The position numbers and the translations under genes are program-made. A stretch of 64,000 bases of DNA from Lepus europaeus (lineage: Eukaryota > Chordata > Mammalia > Lagomorpha > Leporidae). The DNA lies in assembly GCF_033115175.1 (NCBI RefSeq), contig NC_084845.1, forward strand, positions 1,552,501 through 1,616,500, read 5' to 3'. Positions 1 to 19,300 of the stretch are shown piece by piece (the first letter of the stretch is position 1; the number at the start of each line of letters is the position of its first letter). Below the pieces are notes generated by a model that saw only the letters and a program-made list of their open reading frames with translations, had not been told where the DNA came from and did no database searches.

Positions 1-172
1 GAGACCCGGAAGAAACTCTTGGCTCCTGGCTTCAGAATGGCTCAGCTCCAGCTGTTGCAGCCCTTTAGGGAGTGAACCAGCAGATGGAAGACCTTTCTCT
101 GTCTGTCTCTCTTTCTGTAACTACTTCTCAAATATATAAAAACGAAAAATCTAAAAAAAAAAAAAAAAAAAG
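1..172 (+). mobile_element. C SINE (5' end outside window)
   Basis: The 3' half of a C repeat with a pyrimidine tract and A tail. Confidence 0.85.
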
Positions 173-239
173 CCACTAATTAAGGTGAGGATATTATACC
201 TGGCAATGAGTCAGAAAATGAGGGAATATTTGAGGTTAA

Positions 240-467
240 AGGGCCTGACTGGAAGCAGTGGATGGCCCAAGTCCTTGGGCCCCTGCACCCACATTGGAGA
301 CCTGGATGAAGCTCCTGGCTTCGGTCTCATGTAGCACAAGCCATTGCAGCCATTTGGGGAGTGAACCAGATGATGGAAGATCTCTCTCTCTCTCCCCTAC
401 TCTTTTCTTCTCTCTCTGTATCCCTGCCTTTCAAATAAATAAATCTTAAAAAAAAAAAAAAAAAAAG
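240..467 (+). mobile_element. C SINE, 5' truncated
   Basis: Flanked by a TTGAGGTTAA target duplication. Confidence 0.88.
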
Positions 468-812
468 ACTTGAGGTTAACAAGGTATGTGGTCTTGATGT
501 CCAAGAGATTGTATCAAACCTAGAACCCACTAAGGGGCCAGAAGTAGTTGGTTTAAAGAAAGGTAAGTTTAAACAATGCAAACTGTTCTTAGATTGGATA
601 TTTGACAAGATTCTCAATAAAGTCTTACAATTTTCTCAAAAAGTAAAGCCTGGACCAACAAAACCAGCAAAGATCTAGAACAGCTAAATGACTCCATTAA
701 CAGATTTGCAGGCAACTATAGAAACTCCACCCAATGACGGAACACACATTCTTTTTAAATATCCATGCAGAACAAGACACCATATGGTAGGTCTTTAAAA
801 AATAAAGTGTAC

Positions 813-1101
813 AGGCTGGTGCCGCAGCTCAAGAGGCTAATCCTCCACCTGCAGTGCCGGCACACTGGGTTCTAGTCCTGCTGCCCCTCTTCCAGGCCAG
901 CTCTCTGCTGTGGCCCGCAAGTGCAGTGGAGGATGGCCCAAGTGCTTGGGCCCTGCACCCCATGGGAGACCAGGAGAAGCACCTGGCTCCTGCCTTCCGA
1001 TCAGCGCGGTGCACCGGCCGCGCCGGCCATTGGAGGGTGAACCAACGGCAAAAGGAAGACCTTTCTCTCTCTCTGTCTACTCTGTCTGGCAAAAAAAAAA
1101 A
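813..1101 (+). mobile_element. C SINE, young type
   Basis: Starts CAGGCTGGTGCCGCAGCTC and is flanked by an AAAGTGTACA target duplication. Confidence 0.92.
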
Positions 1102-1261
1102 AGTGTACAAATTTAGAGCCAGGTCAAAAGTGAGTCAAATTAGAAATGAATTAGCAGATAGGAGATAGTCCATACACCAGGAAGTCACAAATATCTATGT
1201 AATTCCAGGGTTGGAGGGGAAGTCTCAAAAGGAATGAAGGATTCCAGAACTAAATAAAATA

Positions 1262-1791
1262 TAGGGACAGTGTTGTGGTGTGGCAGGTAAAGCCACCACC
1301 TGAGACATCAGCATCCCATGTGGGTGCCAGTTCCAGTCCTGGCTGTTCGTCTTCCAACCCAGCTCTCTGCTAATGTGCCTGGGAAGGCAGTAGGGTGGGT
1401 ACAGGGGCCCAAGGACTTGGGCCATCTTCTACTGTTTTCCCAGGCCATAGCAGAGAGCTGGATCAGAAGTGGAGCAGCCAGGACTCAAACTGGTGCCCAT
1501 ATGGGATGCTGGCACTGCAGATGGTGGCTTTACCTGATACACCACAGTGCAAGCCCCTACTCCACTTTGGATCCAGCTCTCTGCTAATGGCTTGAGAAAG
1601 CAGTGGAAGATGGCCCACGTCTTTGGGCTGCTGCACCCATGTGGGAGACCCAGAAGAAGCTTCTGGCTTCTGGCTTTGGATCAGCCCAGCTCCGGTCGTT
1701 GTGGTCACTTAGGGAATGAACCAGTGGATGTAAGACCTGTCTCTCTCTCCGCCTCACTGTAACTCAAACTTTCAAATAAAATAAATCTTTA

Positions 1792-1797
<6 letters not shown>
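1262..1797 (+). mobile_element. Rearranged C SINE with an inverted internal piece
   Basis: 5' half plus (1262-1392), 5' half minus (1393-1553), 3' half plus (1554-1797). See the finding on foldback SINEs. Confidence 0.85.
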
Positions 1798-1831
<34 letters not shown>

Positions 1832-1832
1832 A
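1791..1832. repeat. (TA)n(TG)n microsatellite
   Basis: Alternating TA then TG run grown from the SINE tail. Confidence 0.95.
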
Positions 1833-1925
1833 ATTGTGTTTCTGTAAACTACAAAACATGTAGAAACTCCAAGTTTAAAAAATAGAGGCTATTTATCACC
1901 ACTCAAAAAAAAACCCACAACACAA

Positions 1926-2200
1926 AGGCATTTGGTACAGCAATTAAGACGCCACAGGAGGTGCCTGCGTTGCATATCAACAGTACTTGGCTCTGCTTCC
2001 AATCCAGCTTCCTGCTGGCATGCTCCCTAGGAGACAGCAGATGATGGCTCAAGTACTTGGGTATCTGCCCCCTATGTGGAAAACCTAGATGGCTCCTGGT
2101 TTTGGCCTGAGGTAGCCCCAGTTTGTTATGGACATTTGGAGAATGAACCAGCAGATGGAAGGTCTCTCTCTGACTTCAAATAAAATGAAAAGTTAAAAAA
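1926..2200 (+). mobile_element. Old diverged C SINE
   Basis: Keeps GATGGCTCAAGTACTTGGG and GAACCAGCAGATGGAAG; much diverged. Confidence 0.75.
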
Positions 2201-2571
2201 ATCTACACCAAAACAAAAAACCACTAGATGTGAATCCTAAGAAATCCATACAGTATATATTTGAAACTATCTAAAATTGAAGAATGCTTAAATAAATGGA
2301 GATATGTTATATTCATAATACCAAAATTCAATAAAGATAGCAACTCTCAACAAACTGATCTCAATTTCTTTGAAAATCTGAGAAAAAATTTTTGCAAGTA
2401 TAGACTAACTTACTTCAAATTTTATAGGAAGTGTTAAAGAGAAATGTCAAGTTCTAACCTAGAAAGCAATTATTTTCACCTAATTTGAAGATTTACCATA
2501 TAGCTACAGCAACCAAGTACACCAACATATAGGAATCGAGAAATGGTCTGTCAGGTTTTTAAAAGCAAATG

Positions 2572-2901
2572 AGGCCGGCGCCGTGGCTTAACAGGCTAAT
2601 CCTCCGCCTTGCAGCGCCAGCATACCAGGTTCTAGTCCCAGTTGGGGCGCCGGATTCTATCCCGGTTGCCCCTCTTCCAGGTCAGCTCTCTGCTATGGCC
2701 CAGGAAGGCAGTGGAGGATGGCCCAAGTACTTGGGCCCTGCACCTGCATAGGAGACCAGGAGAGCACCTGGCTCCTGGCTTCGGATCAGCGAGATGCACC
2801 GGCCGCAGCAGCCATTGGAGGGTGAACCAACTGCAAAAAGGAAGACCTTTCTCTCTGTCTCTCTCTCACTATCCACTCTGCCTGTCAAAAAAAAAAAAAA
2901 A
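2572..2901 (+). mobile_element. C SINE, young type
   Basis: Full length with an AAAGCAAATGA target duplication. Confidence 0.93.
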
Positions 2902-3422
2902 TAAAGCAAATGAACAAAGCTTTTTTTTTTTTAATTAAGCCTTAAATAGTCTAAAGTAGTGCTCCAAAAATGTGCCTGTTCAAGTGTGTATTATTATTGC
3001 CTTAAATACAAACCTATTTCATGGCTCAAGCCTCCCACTATCATAAGAACATAGTAGAATTTACAGACTTCATTTCAAGCGTCAACCTCTTGATCCTGGA
3101 CAGACATAAGACACAACACTCCTCTCACCCCAAATAAACAGAGGAGACGACGACAGAGAATAACTTCTGGCAGAGGAGTCTGAAAAGGTCTGTGCTTGCA
3201 CTTTACTTTCGTCTACATTTCCTGTTTTAAAAACAATTCCTGAGATAAATTTGCACTGTAAACTAAGAAAAAATGGAAGCTAAAAGTTTTCCTATGTGCA
3301 AAAACTGTACTGGGTTTCTCTCCAGTATAAATTTTCAGATGGAGAATAAGGCTCTACTAGGCTGTGTCAATTTCTAATATGAATCTTTAAATGGCAGTAA
3401 TATTCTGCAACTGAAGGTTTTC
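2902..3422. other. Downstream flank or 3' UTR of ZNF264
   Basis: Unique sequence after the stop, read on the minus strand. I see no clear AATAAA on that strand here, so the transcript end is unknown. Confidence 0.4.
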
Positions 3423-13303
<9,881 letters not shown>

Positions 13304-13735
13304 CACGGGACCCTGGGCGGTGCGGCCGGCGCCCTGCGACCCGGCTGACAGCCGCACTCGCTGCCGCCGCCGCCGCCCCGGTGGAAGGTGCGCACCCGGC
13401 ACCGGGCGCCGCCCTCGGCGACTGCGAGGCTGGAGGGCGGGCGAGCCGAGGACACGCCCTTCCCGGAAGGCCTCGATGCGTGCAGAGGTGCGGAGGGGAT
13501 TCTTCTTTCCTCTCTAGGTTCCGAAAAGAAACCCGAAAGGGGCGCCCAGCCCGAGTACTCAGCGACTCAACACTGCAGGGAACCAAAGCGTAGGGGTAAA
13601 TGGCGTCGGAGGGCAGCAACCCAGAAGTCCCGCCCCTGCCGCCCTGAGCCACAGGAAGCGCCTCCGTCCCGGGCCGTCATTGGCCGAGCGCGGGCCACGT
13701 GCACGATGCACAGCCTTCTGGGTAATGTAGTTTCC

Positions 13736-14387
13736 ACGCGATGTCCAACGACCTGAGGGGTACCTTACTCAGCCTGTCTCCCTTGGGACGAAAGGTGCGC
13801 TAGGGCAGGAGTGCCGCTCCGTATCCGGCTCATCCCGGTGTTTACTACGGGGAGAGCGGCGACCGAGGGGCAACGCTGACACCATCCACAAGCCTCACTA
13901 CTCAAAATCAAAAGAGAGAAACTGAAAACAAAGCAAGATGTGGTTACACCTGGATTTGTACAGCTCCAGATATCAACTCCCCAGCAATGAGAAAGTCACC
14001 GATGGCTAAATGACAAGTTTGCAAAACCCTGTACAAGCTTCCTCATAGCCCAAAGGATTTAACCCCCGAGACAGCTTCCCTTACTCCGTTGGAGACCCGT
14101 TCCTCACGTGTGGGCTTTGTCTTTCTTCAATAAACTTTGCTTCTGTGCCTGCCCTTCCTTGTCCATGCTCTTCATTCTCCGTGGTCGTGAGACAAGAACC
14201 AAAGAGATCAGAACCACAGACACCTGCATCCTTTTCCACAGATTCCTGCCATGTTACCAACATGATCAGAAATGCAACCTTGAGTTTGTCTCTGGTAAAC
14301 GTTTATTAAAACTCATTGTGTCTTGTTCTCCATTTGCCCTGTTTTTTGTTTTTTGTTTTTTTTTTTTTACTTAACATTTACCTATTT
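13736..14387. other. Unique sequence between ZNF264 promoter and SINEs
   Basis: About 14040-14240 (CCGTTGGAGACCCGTTCCTC, CAATAAACTTTGCTTCTGTG) resembles an LTR-type R-U5 segment with a poly(A) signal, but too little is left to name it. Confidence 0.3.
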
Positions 14388-14722
14388 ATTTATTATTTTT
14401 AAAAAGATTTTATTTATTTGAGAGGTAGAGTTACAGACAATGAGAGGGAGAGACAGAGAGAGAGGTCTTCCGTCCGTTGGTTCACTCCCCAATGGCTGAA
14501 AGGGTCGGAGCTGCTCCCATCTGAAGCCAGGAGCCATGTGCTTCTTCCTGGTCTCTCATGTGGGTGTAGGGGCCCAAGGTCTTGGGCCATTTTCTACTGC
14601 TTTCCCAGGCCACAGCAGAGAGCTGGATTGGAAGAGGAGCAGCCGGGACTAGAACCGGTGCCCATTTGGAATGCTGGCATCCCAAGTGGAGGATTAGCCT
14701 ACTGTGCCACAGCGCTGGCCCC
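14388..14722 (-). mobile_element. C SINE, old type
   Basis: Target duplication AACATTTACCTATTT on both sides. Confidence 0.92.
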
Positions 14723-14734
14723 AACATTTACCTA

Positions 14735-15054
14735 TTTGTTTGAAAGTTACAGATTGGGGTGGGGGAGAGCGAGTAAGAGAGAGAGAGAGAGAGCTCTCTT
14801 CCATCTGCTGGTTTATGCCTCAAATGGCCACAGCAACCAGGGCTGGGTCAGACCAAAGCCAGGAGCTAGGAGCTTCTTCCAGGTCTCCCACATGGGTTCA
14901 GGGACCCAAGCACTTGGGCCATCCTCCACTGCTTTCCCAGGCACATTAACAGGGAGCTGGATGGGAAGTGGAGCAACAGGGACTCAAACTGGCACCCATA
15001 TGGGATACCAAACTGTATGTGGCAGTTTTACCTGTTATAGCTCCTAGGTTGGCT
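14735..15054 (-). mobile_element. C SINE, old type
   Basis: Directly follows the previous copy in the same direction. Confidence 0.87.
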
Positions 15055-15084
15055 TTTCATGGTTTCCTTTGCTTTACGGAAGCT

Positions 15085-15150
15085 TACTTGTGTAAGTATA
15101 CTCTATGATGGTCACACAATGCCAAAATGAATGTAGTGCCATTATTAACA
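15085..15150. mobile_element. Short Tigger end fragment
   Basis: TTGTGTAAGTATACTCTATG and the following bases resemble the terminal part of the same Tigger family seen at 24-25 kb. Confidence 0.45.
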
Positions 15151-15251
15151 GTCACAGAACTGTAATAAGCAAGAATACTTTTAATTTACAAAGAAAAAGT
15201 CACTACTTCAATAGATAGGTAAAGACTGTGTAAAAGCAATTTTAAAAATAT

Positions 15252-15573
15252 AGAGGCCAGTGTTGTGGCACAGCAGGTTAAAATGCTGCTCATGATGTCA
15301 GTATCCATTATCGGTGTGTCGGAGCCTCCATTACTGTTTCTCTCCTTCAGATTCAGCCTCCTGCTAGTGTGCTTAGGAAAGCACCAGAAGATGGTCCAAC
15401 TGCCTGGGATCCTGCCACACACATGGGGGACCTGGATGGAGTTCCTGTTTCCTGGCTTCAACACAGCCCATAACTGCCACTGTGATCATTTGGGGAGGAA
15501 CCAACAGATGAAACATCTTTCTCTTTCCCTCTCTCTGTTGCTTCACATTTTCAAATAAATGCATTTTTCTTAA
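15252..15573 (+). mobile_element. C SINE, diverged
   Basis: Starts GAGGCCAGTGTTGTGGCAC. Confidence 0.87.
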
Positions 15574-15619
15574 AGTTCATCCCACAAGTGACAGTTTTGT
15601 CCTATAGATTAATGAGACT

Positions 15620-15938
15620 TTTTAAAAAAAGATTATTTATTTGAAAATCAGAGTTATAGAGAGGGAGGGGGAGAGAGAGAGAATCTTCCATCGGCTTTCT
15701 GGTTTGCTCCCTAGATGGCCACAATGGCCAGGGCTGGATCAGGCTGGAGCCAGGAGCTTTTTCCTGGTCTCTCATGTGGGTGGCAGGAACTCAAGTACTT
15801 CGGCCATTTCCCACTGCTTTTCCTAGGCCATTAGCAGAGAGCTGGATCAGAAGTGGAGCAGCCAGGACTAGAACCAGTGTCCATATGGGGTTCTGGTGTT
15901 GCAGGCAGAAGCATTACCCCCTACACCACATCGGTCCT
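15620..15938 (-). mobile_element. C SINE, old type
   Basis: Tail AAAGATTATTTATTTGAAA; head ACACCACATCGGTCC. Confidence 0.87.
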
Positions 15939-16236
15939 GATATATTTTTTAAGTATACAATAAACACTGCAAACAAGATGTGTACATGTAATAGCACTCA
16001 GAACTGTTCCTGCGATGATTTAGATGTAGGCATTGGTATAATTAAATCTGTTTATTGAAGAAAGTAAGCCTGTCAAGACCTTTTTAGATAAAGGAAAGCC
16101 CTGTAAGAGATGATACTATCACTAAGAGATGATACTAAGAGATTACTATTTGATTCAAGTACTCTTACAATTGCTGTGGATGATGAGACTTAACCCAAAT
16201 AATTAAAGAAATGGGTGGGACCATCTGGGCTTATCC

Positions 16237-16244
16237 TATAAAAG
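16237..16244 (+). promoter_or_regulatory. DUXA: TATA box of DUXA
   Basis: TATAAAAG lies 66 bp before the DUXA ATG, which leaves room for a short 5' UTR. The region is not CpG-rich, as expected of a tightly restricted embryonic gene. Confidence 0.6.
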
Positions 16245-16302
16245 CCATGCTCCTTGGTTTGTGTCCTAGACAGACACTTAGACACTGCGATCATCTTCCA
16301 AC

Positions 16303-16327
16303 ATGGCCGAAGACAACTCTTCAGACG
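16303..16327 (+). CDS. DUXA: DUXA exon 1 (coding part)
   Basis: Reads MAEDNSSD plus one base, then a GTAAGTTCC donor. The human protein starts MAEDTYSH, which supports this ATG. Confidence 0.88.
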
Positions 16328-19300
16328 GTAAGTTCCTTTCACGTTTGACTGCACTTTTCTTGACAGGAGGGAGAAATTGGGCTAACCATGACTGGGCTTG
16401 TCAGAGTTGTAGAAATTCCATTTTTAGGCCGGCGCCGTGGCTCAACAGGCTAATCCTCTGCCTAGCGGCGCCGGCACACCAGGTTCTAGTCCCAGTCAGG
16501 GCGCTGGATTCTGTCCTGGTTGCCCCTCTTCCAGGCCAGCTCTCTGCTATGGCCCGGGAGTGCAGTGGAGGATGGCCCAAGTCCTTGGGCCCTGCACCCG
16601 CATGGGAGACCAGGAGAAGCACCTGGCTCCTGGCTTCAGATCAGCAAGATGCGCCGTCCGCAGTAGCCTTTGGAGGGTGAACCAACGGCAAAGGAAGACC
16701 TTTCTCTCTGTCTCTCTCTCACTGTCCACACTGCCTGTCAAAAAAAAAATGCATTTTTAAAAAGATTTATTTTATTTATTTGAAAGACAGAGTTACAGAG
16801 AGAGGTAGAGACAGACAGAGAGAGGTCTTCCATTGGTTGCCATGGTTGTAGCCGGGCCGATTCAAAACCAGGAGCCAGGAGCTTCTTTCAGATCTCCCAC
16901 ATGGGTGCAGGGCCCAAGCACGTGGGTCATCTTTCACTGCTTTCCCAGGCCATAGTAGAGAGCTGGATCAGAAGTGGAACAGCCAGGACTAGAATCAGGG
17001 CTTTAACTCAGTGTGCCACAGTGCTGGCCCCGGCAATTGCATTTATTTTTTATTTAAAAAGAGGGAGAAAGAGAGTGTAAAAGAGAGATAAGAGAGGAGA
17101 GGAGCTAGTGAGGAGAGAAGAGAGAGATGAGAGAGTGAGCAGGAGAGAAGAGAAAGGAGATCAAAGCAGGAGGCTAGAGAGCCACCTGTACAGGAACCGG
17201 TCCTTTTAAAACTTTGCCGGAGGGCGGCCAGGGAAGCAAGAGCAGCGAATCCCATTAGCATGGGAGTGGGGAGCTTGACACTGGTGGTTGGGGTGGCTAC
17301 CTGGCTTCCAGCAATGGTGGCAGGGAGAGGCAGGACATGGGGTGGGGCAGGGTGGGAAGAATGCGCATATGGGGGCGGGAGGTTCCTGGCTAGCTGTGGG
17401 GTCCCCAGGAACTCAGGAGGGTCGGAGGATGGAGAGTTTGGCAGTAACACAGAAGAGGTGCCCTTAGGCGGTGGGGGCCCGATCTTGACCAGCAAGACCT
17501 GGGCCGTAGAGCAGGCAGAGAGGAAAGTAGGGGAGAAGGGAGAAGGGACGGGGAGCGGGAGCGGAGGTTACAGAAAGCCTGGAGGTATGGGACCTCTAGC
17601 CATTTTCTCTCCCTGCGGCAGAAATTCTCAAGGTAATTAGGCCACGCCTAGGTGGAGTAGAAGATTAGGCGTTTACTTTGTAGGTCCTGGGCCAGTCCCA
17701 GTTTCAAGTTCTTCAGCAGGCAGGCCAGGGGGCATTTTGAGTCCCACCCTCAGGATTGGCCAGATCCCATGGTCTCCCCAGTAGCCCAGATCTATTGAAA
17801 TTCTGTCAAGGCATCCCCTGTCCCAGACTTCAGCAGACGGATTAGAGGTCAGTCCTCTATGGGGCCAAGCCAGCGGCGGGACGTCTCCAACAGCCGCTGG
17901 GAGGCTAAAGAGCAGAGAACAGAGGCCACGTGCGCATGATTTGGAGGTCTCTGTCTGGACGGAGAGCTAGCCGGAGATCGCAGAGACTGGGCCAACCCAG
18001 AGGAGGGAGGGAGAGCAAGGGAGAAGTTACTTACAGTTGGTCGAGCGTGGTCCATAGTCAGCCTGGGGCACCAGACAGGTTCAATGAGTGAGGGGGCCTC
18101 GAACCCAGAAAGGGGAGGCTCTAAAGCTCAGCTCCCCAGTTTTGGCACCATCTGTAAGGTGTCCAGTGCGTAACAGATCTTCCCAAGAAGAGGAATCAAT
18201 TAATTCATAGGCTTTTATTGGGGTTCCACTCCCGGGCAAGGTTCCCCGGTTCCAACAGAGCAACAGAGCGGGGGCCCGGGGAAGTCGCGCATCAGAGATT
18301 GGGAGAGCTCCTTTTATAGATTTAGGGCATGGGAGTTAAAGGTTGAGGCGGGTCTGATCCTCATTGGTTGACCTTTAGGCACCCACAGGGACCTTGACAA
18401 GGACTTTCTTCCCCGGAAGTAGGCCTCTCCATTCCCGGAAGTGTAGGCCTTCCCTCCTTGTGGATCCCAAAGCTACCAGGGATCTTCCATCTGCTGGTTT
18501 ATTTCCCAAATGGCTACAACAGCTACGTCTGACCCAAGAACTTCTACTGGGTCTCTCACATGGGTGGCAGGGGCACAAGGAACTGGGCCATCATCTGCTG
18601 CTTTCCCAGGCACAGTAGCAGGGAGCTGGATCAGAAGTGGAGCAGCGGGGCCAGTGCTGTGGTGTAGTGGGTAAAGCTACTGCCTGCAGTGCTGGCATCC
18701 CATAGGGGTGCCAGTTCAGGTACTGGCTGCTCCACTTCTGATCCAGGTCTCTGCTATGGCCTGGGAAGGCAGTGCAAGATGGCCCAAGACCTTGGGCCTC
18801 TGCACCCACATGGGAGACCAGGAAGAGGCTCCTGGCTCCTGGCTTCAGATTGGCGCAGCTTTGGCCAATCAACAGAAGGTGAATCAATGAAAGGAAGACC
18901 TTTCTCTCTGTCTCTTCCTCTCACTGTCAAATAAAAATGTGCCAAGCAATTTTGACCAGAAAATTTGAGGGGCTTTATGGTGCTTGTATCAAACTCTTCA
19001 TTTCATTGCTGTAATGATATGTATTATCTTGACTCATTTCTCCTAATCCGTATGAAAAAAAACTATGAGTTTTTCAGAACAGGACCCAGACTCCCAAGTC
19101 ATGGCATTTAGATCAATGGGGACAGTCGGAAAGTCGACTTTGTATGTTCAGGGTCTTTATCATGGAATGAATATGGTTCTGTGGATTCTGGGATTCCAAA
19201 TGGGAAAAGGAAATGAGGGGCAGCTTGAACTGAAATTTGAGTATTTAAATTGGCCTGTTAAGTCCTTCTCTACAGTTCTTTCCACAGAGAAGCTATCAAA

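Larger units (their letters stand above)
17045..18478 (-). mobile_element. Endogenous retrovirus fragment, class I: LTR, leader, start of gag region
   Basis: A fossil in DUXA intron 1, antisense to DUXA. It consists of one LTR (18153-18478), a primer-binding site at 18133-18150 that fits tRNA-Phe at 15 of 18 bases (TGGTGCCAAAACTGGGGA), a leader with a GTAAGT splice donor of the type the family uses, and a proline-rich stretch that may be the start of gag. The rest of the element is absent. Broken; age cannot be fixed without a second LTR. Confidence 0.75.
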
